Shown here: piece by piece, positions 8,766 to 17,239 of the stretch
Layout: every line of letters begins with the position of its first letter
How positions within the stretch are numbered: the first letter of the stretch is position 1
Assembly: GCA_037445025.1 (NCBI GenBank)
Contig: JBBILI010000006.1
Location: 1-64,000 of the forward strand
Direction: 5' to 3'
Source of the DNA: CAIQQQ01 sp037445025
GTDB taxonomy: Bacteria > Pseudomonadota > Alphaproteobacteria > Acetobacterales > Acetobacteraceae
Length of the DNA stretch: 64,000 bases
The notes under the pieces: generated by a model
Seen by the model: the letters and a program-made list of their open reading frames with translations, nothing else
The model's database searches: none
What the model was told of the DNA's origin: nothing
Made by a program: the position numbers and the translations under genes

Positions 8766-10055
8766 TTACTTTTTTTCTAGTCCACACCATCCCGCCACCA
8801 CCAGCGCCAACGCCTTTGTCACCCCATGCAGCGACGCCAGGCCCACGCTCTCGTCAATCCCATGCGCCGCATCGCTGTCCGGCCCGTAGCACGTCGCCTC
8901 TGTGTTCTGGTACAGCCGGTAGAACCTGGCATCGGTCAGCGCCGTCGCCGCCTGCTGGCGCAGAGTCTCGCCGAACACCTCGCTGTGGCAGGCGCTGATC
9001 GCCTGGCTGATCGCCTGCTCCGGCGGCATCACGCAGCCATCGGCCATGAACCCCTTGAACTCCACCCGGGCATGCCCCTCCGGCAGCCCCAGCTTCGCCG
9101 CCTCCTCCGCCACGATGCGGGTGATGTCGGCGGCCACGACGTGACAGGACTGGCCGATCATCACCCCCACCCGCAGCCCGACCTTCGCCATGGTCGGCAC
9201 CGAGCTGTTCCACTCGCCACCCTCGAACGTGCCGAGATTGATGTTGATCGGGTGGTTGTGGCCGGCAAACGCGGGATGGCGGATCTCGGCGCGGTTCTGC
9301 TGCGCCTCGTAGCCGCGGAACGCCGATGAGATCGCAATCGCCGCCTCGATGGCATTGACCCCGCTGTGCTTGGCCGCGACATGCGCGGGCTTGCCGATCA
9401 CGGTGATCCACGCCCACACCACACCGACCTCGGCCGTCCACAGCGCGGGCTCGCCCAGGCCGGGCTCGGGGATCAGGCAGGCATCGGGCCTGGGCAGCGC
9501 ATGCATCACCGCAAGCGCGCCGTTGCCGGTGCACTCCTCCTCGATGACGGCGGCGAACTGCACCTCGGCCGCCGGCTGCAGCCCGGCCAGATGCAGCGCC
9601 TTGATCGCCATCAGGCTGGCGGCCACACCGGCCTTCATGTCCGACGACCCACGGCCGTACAGGCGGCCACCGCGAATGCTCGGCTCGAACGGCGGCGTCG
9701 TCCACAGCTCGGCGGCGCCTTCGTGGACAACGTCGATGTGCCCCTGCAGCATCAGGCTGCGGCCGACGGTGGTTCTGGGGCGATGGATCGCGGCCACCGG
9801 GTCCCGCCCGGCATACCCCATCAGCGGCGGCGAGAAGCCGGGCCTGTCCTGCAGCGCCACGACATTGACCGGCACACGGAAGGGCGAAAGGCCGAGGCTC
9901 TCATACAGCTCGGCCATCTCGGCCAGGCAGGACTGCTCATGGCCCAGCACACTGCGATGGCGCACGAGGCGTGACAGCACCTGTTCGGTCTCGCCTTCCA
10001 GGCTGGCGGCGGCGTCCAGAATGCCCCGTTTGGCGCCGGGGTCGAGGGTGATCAT
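8766..10055 (-). CDS. M20-family deacylase (ArgE/DapE-like metallopeptidase)
   Basis: A 429-residue zinc aminoacylase/deacetylase of the acetylornithine deacetylase/succinyl-diaminopimelate desuccinylase family. Metal and catalytic motifs are in order: SLMLQGHIDVVHEG (His-x-Asp), GRGSSDMKAGVAAS (bridging Asp), AVIEEECTGNGA (catalytic Glu-Glu), LIPEPG, and HGIDESVGLASLHG with the last metal His near the C-terminus. The dimerisation (lid) domain lies between. The start is the ATG at 10055, overlapping the parC stop as ATGA; the upstream extension is not family-like. Being last in the recO-parC run does not fix its substrate. The final residues LEKK are coded by an intergenic repeat, so the C-terminus may vary between strains. 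Confidence 0.85.
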   Translation of the reverse strand: MITLDPGAKRGILDAAASLEGETEQVLSRLVRHRSVLGHEQSCLAEMAELYESLGLSPFRVPVNVVALQDRPGFSPPLMGYAGRDPVAAIHRPRTTVGRSLMLQGHIDVVHEGAAELWTTPPFEPSIRGGRLYGRGSSDMKAGVAASLMAIKALHLAGLQPAAEVQFAAVIEEECTGNGALAVMHALPRPDACLIPEPGLGEPALWTAEVGVVWAWITVIGKPAHVAAKHSGVNAIEAAIAISSAFRGYEAQQNRAEIRHPAFAGHNHPININLGTFEGGEWNSSVPTMAKVGLRVGVMIGQSCHVVAADITRIVAEEAAKLGLPEGHARVEFKGFMADGCVMPPEQAISQAISACHSEVFGETLRQQAATALTDARFYRLYQNTEATCYGPDSDAAHGIDESVGLASLHGVTKALALVVAGWCGLEKK

Positions 10056-12277
10056 GCGAATTTTCCACTCCGCGGGAAGCCATTGGGCACCATCTTGCCA
10101 GCACTGGCGCGCTCGCCAAGCCACGGTGCCAGATTGTTCTCCGTCCGCGTCTTGTCGCCGAGCTTCCACGTCAACCCGTCCGCCAGCGTGAACGTCTTCA
10201 CATCGGCCATCCCGCCATCCTTGTACCGCTGCAGCAGCACGCCCTGGCCGCGCTGCATCTCGGGGATCTGGTCGAGCGGGAACACCAGCAGCCTGCGGTT
10301 CTCACCGACGACGGCGACATGGTCGCCCCCCACCTCCAGGCAGAACGCCGCCTCCTCGCCGGGCTTCACGTTGAGGATCTGCTTGCCGGTGCGCTTCTCG
10401 GCTGCGAGCTCGTCCGAGGCGATCAGGAATCCCCGTCCCGCCCGGCTTGCCACCAACAGCTTCACCCCGTCGCGATGGATGAACAGCCGCACCACATCCT
10501 CGCCGTCCGCCAGATCCGCCAGCAGCCGCACCGGCTGCCCGTCGCCGCGGCCGCGCGGAATGTCGGCGGCCTTCAGCGTGTAGGCCCGCCCGTTGGTGGC
10601 GAACAGGCACAGCCGGTCGGTCGTGTCGCACGCCACCAGCAGCCGCAGCCGGTCGCCTTCCTTGAACTTCAGCTCGGACGGATCGGCCACCGCCCCCTTC
10701 ACCGCGCGGATCCAGCCCTTGTCGGACAGGATGACGGTGATCGCCTCACGCTCCACGAACGCATCCATCGATACGTCGATCGCGGCCGGCACATCCCCCA
10801 GCCGCGTCCGCCGATCGCCCAGCGGGCCCGCGCCGAACTTCGTGCGTGTCTGCTCCAGTTCCGTGGTGATCCGCGCCCAGCGCAGCGCCGCATCCCCCAG
10901 CAGCGCGTGCAGGCCCGCGCGCTCGGCCGAGAGCTTCGCGTGCTCCTCGCGGATCTCCATCTCCTCCAGCTTGCGCAAGCTGCGCAGCCGCATGTTGAGG
11001 ATGGCCTCGGCCTGCACGTCGCTGAGCGTGAAGAACCGCATCAGCTCCTGCTTCGGCTCGTCCTCGTAGCGGATGATGCGGATCACCTCATCGATGTTGA
11101 GAAACACCTTGATGAAGCCGTCCAATATCTCCAGCCGCCGATCGATCGCGGCCAGACGGTGGCGGCTGCGGCGGATCAGCACCTCGTGGCGATGGTCCAG
11201 CCACTGGCGCAGCACCTGCTTCAGCCCCAGCACCATCGGCGTGCGGTCCGCCGTCAGCACGTTCATGTTGAGCGGAAACCGGCTCTCCAGCGGCGTCGCG
11301 CGGAACAGCGTCTCCATCAGCACCTCGGGCTCCACGCCGCGGGTCTTGGGCTCCAGCACGAGGCGCACCTGCTCGGTGCTCTCGTCGCGCACATCGCCGA
11401 GCAAGGGGAGTTTCTTCTCCTCCAGCAGCTGCGCGATCTTCTCGATCAGCCCGGCCTTCTGCACCTGATAGGGAATTTCGGTGACGACGATGGACCACAG
11501 CCCCATCCGCCCGCGCTCCACCTCCCACTTCGCCCGCACCCGAAACCCGCCGCGTCCGGTCTCGTAGGCCGCGAGCAGAGCGGCCGGCTCCTCGATCATG
11601 ATGCCGCCGGTGGGGAAATCCGGGCCCGGCATATGGGCGAGCAGTCCCGCCGTGGTGATGTCGGGATCCTGCACCAGTGCGATCGCAGCCGAACACACCT
11701 CGCCCGCGTTGTGCGGCGGGATCGACGTCGCCATGCCCACCGCGATGCCGGCCGAGCCGTTGGCCAGCAGGTTGGGAAACCCGCCCGGCAGCACGATCGG
11801 CTCGCTTTCCTCGCCGTCATAGGTCGGCCGGAAATCGACGGCGTCCTCGTCGATGCCGGCCAGCAGCGCCTTGGCGACCTCGGTGAGCCGGCTTTCGGTG
11901 TAGCGCATGGCGGCGGCGTTATCGCCGTCGATGTTGCCGAAATTGCCCTGCCCCTCCACCAGCGGATAGCGGCTGGCGAAATCCTGCGCCAACCGCACCA
12001 TCGCCTCATAGATCGAGCTGTCGCCATGCGGATGGAACTTGCCCATCACATCGCCCACGATGCGGGCGCATTTCTTGAACCCGGCATTCGGGTCCAGCCG
12101 CAGCAGCTGCATGGCATAGATGATCCGCCGGTGCACCGGCTTCAGCCCGTCGCGCACATCCGGCAGGCTGCGCGACATGATGGTGGACATGGCATAGGCG
12201 AGATACCGCTCCGACAGCGCGTCGATCAGCCGCGTGTCCTCGGTGTGGCCGCCGAGCAGATCCGTGTCGTCACTCAT
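10052..12277 (-). CDS. parC: DNA topoisomerase IV subunit A
   Basis: A 741-residue type IIA topoisomerase subunit that cuts and rejoins DNA to decatenate sister chromosomes, working with ParE. It has the conserved entry SERYLAYAMSTIMSRSLPDVR and DGLKPVHRRIIYAM, the catalytic tyrosine in AAAMRYTESRLTEVAKALL, and FPNLLANGSAGIAVGMAT. The C-terminus is a beta-pinwheel domain (for example RGRGDGQPVRLLADL) shorter than in GyrA and lacking a GyrA box. The ATG at 12277 overlaps the 3' end of recO by 8 nt; the longer frame runs into recO. Order recO-parC is conserved in alphaproteobacteria. Confidence 0.96.
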   Translation of the reverse strand: MSDDTDLLGGHTEDTRLIDALSERYLAYAMSTIMSRSLPDVRDGLKPVHRRIIYAMQLLRLDPNAGFKKCARIVGDVMGKFHPHGDSSIYEAMVRLAQDFASRYPLVEGQGNFGNIDGDNAAAMRYTESRLTEVAKALLAGIDEDAVDFRPTYDGEESEPIVLPGGFPNLLANGSAGIAVGMATSIPPHNAGEVCSAAIALVQDPDITTAGLLAHMPGPDFPTGGIMIEEPAALLAAYETGRGGFRVRAKWEVERGRMGLWSIVVTEIPYQVQKAGLIEKIAQLLEEKKLPLLGDVRDESTEQVRLVLEPKTRGVEPEVLMETLFRATPLESRFPLNMNVLTADRTPMVLGLKQVLRQWLDHRHEVLIRRSRHRLAAIDRRLEILDGFIKVFLNIDEVIRIIRYEDEPKQELMRFFTLSDVQAEAILNMRLRSLRKLEEMEIREEHAKLSAERAGLHALLGDAALRWARITTELEQTRTKFGAGPLGDRRTRLGDVPAAIDVSMDAFVEREAITVILSDKGWIRAVKGAVADPSELKFKEGDRLRLLVACDTTDRLCLFATNGRAYTLKAADIPRGRGDGQPVRLLADLADGEDVVRLFIHRDGVKLLVASRAGRGFLIASDELAAEKRTGKQILNVKPGEEAAFCLEVGGDHVAVVGENRRLLVFPLDQIPEMQRGQGVLLQRYKDGGMADVKTFTLADGLTWKLGDKTRTENNLAPWLGERASAGKMVPNGFPRSGKFA

Positions 12278-13013
12278 CGTTCGCCCTCTGTTCTGCCAGG
12301 ATGGCCACCCTGTCGTAGAGCGCCTGACGGGGTTGAGGCAACGGGCGATGATGATGGCCGAACGCATCGCGCTCCAGGAAATGCCCGGTCAGGCGCAGCC
12401 CGTCCCGCCATGCCGCCGCATCGCCGCAGCCGCCCTCGCGCAGAAACCCCGGCAACGGCAGCAGCCGCTCCCGCCAGATGCCTGCCGCCGCCGCCGAGAC
12501 CGCCCGCCCGGTCCGCGGCGAGACCAGCGCCAGCGCCGCCGTCTCCCCGGTCACTGCACAGCTCGAAAAATCCAGCCCATACCCAAGTGCCGCCAGCAGC
12601 GACATCTCCCAGCGCACATGATGCGCCAGCATGCCCGGCCCCTGCGGCAGCCGCGCCAGCAGATGCAGCAGACCGTCGAACACCACCGGCTGCGGCTCGC
12701 GCTCGATCAAGGCGCCTTCCGCCACCGCGCAGGCCGCGGTGAGCATGGCCAGCAGCAGCGCGTCGTCCATGATCGGGGCAGCACTGGGATGGATCAGCTC
12801 GCCCGACAGGCTGCCGAGCTGGTCAGACAGACGACCGACCCAGCGCAGCTGCACCAGATTGCCCTTCTGCCACAGCGACGCACGGGCACGGGACTGCGCG
12901 CCCCGCGCAAGGCCGCGATGGGTGCCGTGTTCCTCGGTCATGATTGTGGCGATCCCGTCGCCCTCGCCGAACGGACGGAGGTCGAGCACGATACCCGGGG
13001 CTTCCCATTCCAT
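12270..13013 (-). CDS. recO: DNA repair protein RecO
   Basis: A 247-residue recombination mediator of the RecFOR pathway, which helps load RecA on gapped DNA. The N-terminal OB-fold begins MEWEAPGIVLDLRPFGEGD and continues with AQSRARASLWQKGNLVQLRW; the helical C-terminal domain contains RWEMSLLAALGYGLDFSSC and TGHFLERDAFG, both characteristic. Length is normal. The cysteine set for a zinc finger, seen in some RecO proteins, is incomplete, as is usual in this lineage. It lies 3 nt after the membrane-protein gene and overlaps parC. Confidence 0.94.
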   Translation of the reverse strand: MEWEAPGIVLDLRPFGEGDGIATIMTEEHGTHRGLARGAQSRARASLWQKGNLVQLRWVGRLSDQLGSLSGELIHPSAAPIMDDALLLAMLTAACAVAEGALIEREPQPVVFDGLLHLLARLPQGPGMLAHHVRWEMSLLAALGYGLDFSSCAVTGETAALALVSPRTGRAVSAAAAGIWRERLLPLPGFLREGGCGDAAAWRDGLRLTGHFLERDAFGHHHRPLPQPRQALYDRVAILAEQRANDE

Positions 13014-13016
13014 CGA

Positions 13017-13697
13017 TCAGCCAGGCGCCGTCCGACGATGATGCTGGATTTGTGTGGGCTGCGTCGGCACCGGCTGCGGATGCGCATTTCTGGCCCGGCC
13101 CACGGCGATGCGGTGCAGCTGCTCCAGCTTGGCACCGAGCTGCTCGGGCGTCAGCGCGAAGACGTTGGGGATCCGCACAGGGTCAAGCGGCCCCTTGGCA
13201 TCCGCCCGATGCACCAGCAGCCCGGGCGAGCGGCCGGTGAGCAGCGATTTGCCGCGGATGTCGATCCCGGTCACGCTCTGCCAGACCACGAAGCTGCGCC
13301 GCCAGGTCTGCTGAAAGATGAAACCGTCATGGTCAAACTCCAGTTGGGTCGACCCGTTGCGACCGAAGGTCAGGATCTGGCACACAGTCCAGAGCTGGTA
13401 GGCGCCGACCACGCCGCAGACTACCTCCACCAAGGTTGGGTCACCGGCCGGCTGGTCATCATAGACAACCCAGATTGAAGCCGCGAGGACAAGCCGCAGG
13501 ATCAGCTCCACCAGCATGCGATACGTGAGCCGGACCGGCCGGAGGATGACTGAGGTCCGCGCCTTGCCCAGCGGGGCAAGGGTGGATGCGCGCCGCGGCT
13601 CTGCCGGCGACAGGGCCACCTGCCCGGTGACGTGCCCCTGTGGGTGATCCCGCGGTTCGAACGGCTGCCTGTGGCCTGGTCGGGAGAGGTCGGTCAT
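13017..13697 (-). CDS. Membrane protein with PH-like C-terminal domain (paralogue 1)
   Basis: A 226-residue protein of unknown function. It begins MTDLSRPGHRQ with a GGAG Shine-Dalgarno just upstream; the longer frame to 13877 starts in AT-rich DNA. Two hydrophobic segments are visible (LILRLVLAASIWVVYD and LVEVVCGVVGAYQLWTVCQI), followed by a beta-rich region (LEFDHDGFIFQQTWRRSFV, then VRIPNVFALTPEQLGAKLEQ) that resembles bacterial PH-like domains of the STM3941 type. A clear paralogue lies at 14059-14559 with matching LRPVR, QILT, FDH, WRR and IPxVF positions. It is 3 nt upstream of recO. The proline/arginine-rich N-terminal ~60 residues look disordered. Confidence 0.7.
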   Translation of the reverse strand: MTDLSRPGHRQPFEPRDHPQGHVTGQVALSPAEPRRASTLAPLGKARTSVILRPVRLTYRMLVELILRLVLAASIWVVYDDQPAGDPTLVEVVCGVVGAYQLWTVCQILTFGRNGSTQLEFDHDGFIFQQTWRRSFVVWQSVTGIDIRGKSLLTGRSPGLLVHRADAKGPLDPVRIPNVFALTPEQLGAKLEQLHRIAVGRARNAHPQPVPTQPTQIQHHRRTAPG

Positions 13698-14058
13698 GCA
13701 AGCTCCGGTGGCAACGGCGGGTCTGGAGGCGGCGCGTGTCTCTGCGTGATCCGGTATGGCAGAAATCGATCGAACGGCGTGTGCGTGGCGTGCCGCAAAC
13801 AGCCTGTTCGCGCGTATTTCCTGACAATTTTTCGCAGTACCTACGAGAAAGTTGCAAACACGGGGAAGGCCGCTCACGAAAAAGAGATCGAAGAACGCCT
13901 CTTTGAAGGGATGAAAATGATCGGTCGCAATCAGGTTTTTGATGCGATATTTTTACTATTTGGAAATATAAGGCCTTCTTTTCTGAAGAAAAGAAGCAAA
14001 AGACTTTTATTTTTTTAGATATTTTGGTATTTTTTTAGAGAACCGTTTGGTAAATATT
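13698..14058. repeat. Gene-free AT-rich spacer containing palindromic element copy 2
   Basis: About 360 bp separate the two paralogous membrane-protein genes. The DNA becomes AT-rich from about 13900. At 13975-14003 is the module CTTCTTTTCTGAAGAAAAG followed by AAGCAAAAGAC, as in the other elements. The GC-rich centre is missing and only T-tracts plus a GAGAACC remnant (14037-14044) follow. The element abuts the stop of the gene ending at 14059. The promoter of the membrane protein-recO-parC run must lie here. No gene seen; a 128-codon plus-strand frame here lacks coding features. Confidence 0.6.
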
Positions 14059-14559
14059 TTAAAGAGGGGTTGTTGGTCTTGCTGCACCCGAATGCTCGCC
14101 CTGCCGCCAAAGCTCCAGCTCGGCCAGCAACGCGCGAGGACCTTGCTCAAACACATCGGGAATCAGCATGGCCTCCGTCATACCGCGGGAGTCGCCGATC
14201 TCGAGCCGCACACCCGCCGGCAGCCGGGACAGCAGGCTGTACGGCTGCACAACCAGGGCCGTGACCCGGTTCCACGGCACATGGCGCCGCCGCCACAGCC
14301 TCTGCAGGGTGACGCCGCCATGGTCGAACGCAAGCCAGGTGGCAGCGCCGCTGCGCAGGGTCAGGATCTGGAAGGCGACCCAGAGATGATAGATCCCGGC
14401 CACACCGCACAGCACCAGAACAATCTGACCGTCAGGATCGGTGGAGCCGACCCAGAACAGAAAGCCGGCCAGCGCCACGCGCACCACCATCTCGCCAGTC
14501 ATGCGCAGGGACTGGCGCACCGGGCGAAGCTGTCGGGGCTGGCTCGAAGCCTGGGACAT
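14059..14559 (-). CDS. Membrane protein with PH-like C-terminal domain (paralogue 2)
   Basis: A 166-residue paralogue of the protein at 13017-13697. MSQASSQPRQLRPVRQSLR is followed by two hydrophobic segments (MVVRVALAGFLFWVG and IVLVLCGVAGIYHLWVAFQI) and a beta-rich tail with WLAFDHGGVTLQRLWRRR and MLIPDVFEQGPRALLAEL. It lacks the ~60-residue disordered N-terminus of its partner. The ATG at 14559 lies 2 nt after the thioesterase stop, so it is the last gene of the acpS-lepB-rnc-era run; the longer frame to 14727 would overlap that gene. Function unknown; a membrane-anchored PH-like fold is the best guess. Confidence 0.7.
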   Translation of the reverse strand: MSQASSQPRQLRPVRQSLRMTGEMVVRVALAGFLFWVGSTDPDGQIVLVLCGVAGIYHLWVAFQILTLRSGAATWLAFDHGGVTLQRLWRRRHVPWNRVTALVVQPYSLLSRLPAGVRLEIGDSRGMTEAMLIPDVFEQGPRALLAELELWRQGEHSGAARPTTPL

Positions 14560-14560
14560 G

Positions 14561-14956
14561 TCAGCCAGGCCGCGGCGCAAGCGGGCGGGGGCGGCGCTGC
14601 GCGTCGATGGCGACGAAGACGAAGGTCGCCTCGGTGACCTTGCGCCGGATGCTGTCATGGCGCTCGCGCCGCCAGGCCTCGACAAAGATGCGCATCGAGC
14701 TGCGACCGCTGCCCAAAAGGCGGGCATAAAGCGTCACCTCGTCGCCGACGAACACCGGGCTGAGAAAGCTCATCCCATCCACCGCCACCGTCGCCACCCG
14801 GCCCTGGGCACGGCTGTGCGCGACGGAGCTTGCGGCCAGATCCATCTGCGCCATCAGCCAGCCGCCGAAGATGTCCCCGTGGGGGTTGGTGTCGGCAGGC
14901 ATGGCAATGGTGCGGATGGCAACCTCGCCTTCGGGTTCGCCAGGAGCATCGGTCAT
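14561..14956 (-). CDS. Acyl-CoA thioesterase, hotdog fold (YciA type)
   Basis: A 131-residue single-hotdog thioesterase that hydrolyses acyl-CoA thioesters. The family motif is clear: PADTNPHGDIFGGWLMAQMD holds the catalytic Asp and the CoA-contacting Gly-Gly. VDGMSFLSPVFVGDEVTLYA forms the second conserved strand pair. The start ATG overlaps the Nudix stop as ATGA, giving translational coupling. Chain-length preference cannot be read from the sequence. The proline-rich tail (RRPRPLAPRPG) is unremarkable. Confidence 0.88.
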   Translation of the reverse strand: MTDAPGEPEGEVAIRTIAMPADTNPHGDIFGGWLMAQMDLAASSVAHSRAQGRVATVAVDGMSFLSPVFVGDEVTLYARLLGSGRSSMRIFVEAWRRERHDSIRRKVTEATFVFVAIDAQRRPRPLAPRPG

Positions 14957-15597
14957 TCGAACTCCGTCGGCAGGCCAGGATTGCGGTGATGCGCGAACAT
15001 ACGGGCGATCTGGCGCGGCAGAATCCGCGCGACCGACAGATCCGCCGGAATCTCATGCTCGGCAAAAAACCCGACCGCGCTGGTCTCCAGGCTGGTGGAT
15101 GCCGCACCGCCGGTGATGTCACACAGAAAGAACAGCCGGATGATCGAGAACGGCGCCGGCGGCAGGTGGCCCTGCCGCGCACGGTCCCACACCGCGACAA
15201 GCTTGGTGGCGACCGCGGAAAAGCCGGATTCCTCGAACACCTCCTTCACCACGTTCTCGGCGGGTGTGAGGTTCACATCGGCCCAGCCGCCCGGCAGCGT
15301 CCAGCGATGGCTGTCCGCGGCCTCGCGCACCATCAGGATCCGATCGTCCCGAAAGGCCGCGGCCCGCACATCGACCTTCGGCGTGGCATAGCCCGACTGC
15401 TCCGCGAACAGCGCCTCGATGCGCGCCGCCGGCGTGGGGCAATGCGCCGCCATCAGCTTCGCGGCAAGCGCCCGGAGCTGCTCGTAGCGTTCCTTGTCGT
15501 AGGGATCACCGGTGAAGGCGAGGCCGGACTGTGCCACCGCCTGGATCTCGCGCGCCCAGACGAGCCATTCAGGTTCCGCTGGGGCAGGCTCGCTCAC
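14953..15597 (-). CDS. NUDIX hydrolase with N-terminal Nudix-associated domain
   Basis: A 214-residue hydrolase of nucleoside diphosphates linked to another group. The N-terminal ~65 residues (WLVWAREIQAVAQSGLAFTG, YDKERYEQLRALAAKLM) match the helical domain preceding some ADP-ribose/FAD-type Nudix domains. The Nudix box reads GGWADVNLTPAENVVKEVFE then ESGF; the catalytic EVFEES helix is intact, while the first glutamate of the strict consensus is replaced, as is common in this subfamily. It starts with GTG at 15597, overlapping the era stop (GTGA). Substrate not determinable. Confidence 0.88.
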   Translation of the reverse strand: MSEPAPAEPEWLVWAREIQAVAQSGLAFTGDPYDKERYEQLRALAAKLMAAHCPTPAARIEALFAEQSGYATPKVDVRAAAFRDDRILMVREAADSHRWTLPGGWADVNLTPAENVVKEVFEESGFSAVATKLVAVWDRARQGHLPPAPFSIIRLFFLCDITGGAASTSLETSAVGFFAEHEIPADLSVARILPRQIARMFAHHRNPGLPTEFE

Positions 15598-16487
15598 CGC
15601 GGATCTTCCAGCCCGATGGCCCGCAGCCGGGCGCCCTCCTCGTCCCAGCCGGCGCGCTCCTTCACGTTGAGGAACAGATGCACGTTGCGCTCCAGCAGCT
15701 GCACCAGCTGCGCCCGGGCGCGGGCGCCGATTTCGCGGATGCGGCTGCCGCCGGCGCCGATCAGGATCGACTTATGCCCCGCGCGCGCGACATAGACGGT
15801 CGCCTCGATGCGCACCGAGCCGTCTGGCTTCTCCTGCCAGCTTTCGGTCTCGACGGTGGCGCCGTACGGCACCTCCTCATGCGTCTGCAGAAAGATCTGC
15901 TCGCGCACCAGCTCGGCCGCCAGCAGCCGGTCCGGCAGGTCGGTCAGGTCGTCCTCGGGGAACAGGAACGGGCCTTCCGGCATGGCCGCCGCCAGCGCGT
16001 CCATCAGCGCCACCACGCCGTCGCCGTTGGCGGCCGAGACCATGAAGGTCTCCTCGAACCGGTGCAGCGCGTTGAGCTCGGCAATCAGCGGCAGCAGACG
16101 CTGCGGCGGCACCAGGTCGGTCTTGTTGAGCACCAGCCAGGCCCGGCCGCCGCGTTTGCCAAGCGCGGTTGCGATCTCGCGCACCGATTCGGTCAGCCCG
16201 GTTTTGGAATCGATCACCAGCGCCACCAGGTCGGCATCCTCCGCCCCGGTCCAGGCGGCGTTGACCATGGCGCGGTCGAGCTTGCGCTTCGGCTTGAAGA
16301 TGCCGGGCGTATCGACCAGCAGGATCTGCGCGTTGTCGCGCATCAGGATGCCGAGCACGCGAAACCGGGTCGTCTGCGCCTTGGGCGAGACGATCGACAG
16401 TTTGGCCCCGGTCATGCGGTTCAGCAGCGTGGATTTGCCGGCGTTCGGCGCGCCCAGAATGGCGGCGAAGCCGCATCGTGTGTTCAT
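15594..16487 (-). CDS. era: GTPase Era
   Basis: A 297-residue GTPase that binds 16S rRNA and assists 30S subunit maturation. The G1 motif is GAPNAGKSTLLN, G2 lies in SPKAQTTRFRVLG, G3 is VDTPG and G4 is NKTD. The C-terminal KH domain includes KSILIGAGGSRIREIGARAR. The ATG at 16487 overlaps the rnc stop by 4 nt (ATGA); the longer frame to 16670 lies inside rnc. The pairing rnc-era is widely conserved and links RNA processing with ribosome assembly. Confidence 0.96.
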   Translation of the reverse strand: MNTRCGFAAILGAPNAGKSTLLNRMTGAKLSIVSPKAQTTRFRVLGILMRDNAQILLVDTPGIFKPKRKLDRAMVNAAWTGAEDADLVALVIDSKTGLTESVREIATALGKRGGRAWLVLNKTDLVPPQRLLPLIAELNALHRFEETFMVSAANGDGVVALMDALAAAMPEGPFLFPEDDLTDLPDRLLAAELVREQIFLQTHEEVPYGATVETESWQEKPDGSVRIEATVYVARAGHKSILIGAGGSRIREIGARARAQLVQLLERNVHLFLNVKERAGWDEEGARLRAIGLEDPR

Positions 16488-17239
16488 GAACGCAATCTTT
16501 CCAACAGATCGTGGGCGGCATCCTGCTCGGCCTGGCGCTTGCTCGGTCCGGCGCCGGTGCCGGTCTGGCCGGCCACCGTCACCGCCATCTCGAACACCGG
16601 CGCGTGCGACGGGCCGGTGGCCGACACCACGGTGTAGATGGGCAGAGCCAGGCCGCGATGCAGGGCCCATTCCTGCAAGGTGGTCTTGGCGTCCTTCGGG
16701 GGCTCCACCTGCGAAATCAGCGCCTGCTCGAACGCCCGGCGCACAAACACCCGCGCCGGCTCGATCCCGGCATCGAGATAAAGCGCCCCGATCACCGCTT
16801 CCATCGCATCGGCGAGAACGGTGGCCAGCTTGCGCACCCCCGCCTTGCTCTCGCTCGGCGAGACCGACAAGGCCGCCGCCAGCCCCAGCTGCCCGGCGAT
16901 ATCGGCAAGCACCGGCTGCGACACCAGCCGTGCCAGCCTGCGCCCCAGCCCGCCCTCATTCTCGCGGGGATAGCGCTCGGCCAGCCATTCCGCGACCAGC
17001 AGCCCCAGCACGCGATCGCCCACGAACTCCAGCCGCTCGTTGCTGTGCGACTGCGTGCGCTTGCCCGCCCAGGTGCTCAAGGCGGCGGAGCGATGCGTCA
17101 GCGCTTCATCGATCAGTTCGGGTCGCCCGAAATGATGCCCGAGTATCGCCTCGACGGCAGCGATGCGGGCTGCGGCTGAGGGATCCTTGATCAGCTGATT
17201 CCCGAGAACAGGCGCGACCAGCGGATTTCGAACGGCCAT
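16484..17239 (-). CDS. rnc: Ribonuclease III
   Basis: A 251-residue double-strand-specific endoribonuclease that processes rRNA precursors. The signature NERLEFVGDRVLGLLVAEWL carries the catalytic Glu and Asp, with a second acidic pair in LADAMEAVIGALYLDAG. The C-terminal dsRNA-binding domain begins around DAKTTLQEWALHRG and ends KRQAEQDAAHDLLERL. The start is uncertain: MAVRNPL at 17239 overlaps the lepB 3' end by 49 nt, and no ATG lies between the lepB stop and the conserved region. A non-ATG start near the lepB stop is possible. Confidence 0.94.
   Translation of the reverse strand: MAVRNPLVAPVLGNQLIKDPSAAARIAAVEAILGHHFGRPELIDEALTHRSAALSTWAGKRTQSHSNERLEFVGDRVLGLLVAEWLAERYPRENEGGLGRRLARLVSQPVLADIAGQLGLAAALSVSPSESKAGVRKLATVLADAMEAVIGALYLDAGIEPARVFVRRAFEQALISQVEPPKDAKTTLQEWALHRGLALPIYTVVSATGPSHAPVFEMAVTVAGQTGTGAGPSKRQAEQDAAHDLLERLRS

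Noticed and set aside
10319..12742. 807-codon open frame antisense to parC and recO
   Set aside because: Covers two well-identified genes on the other strand; residues are Arg/His/Gln-rich with no motif. Shadow frame.
13632..14018. 128-codon plus-strand frame in the AT-rich spacer
   Set aside because: Starts antisense to the membrane protein and ends in a palindromic element; no motif and mixed codon use.
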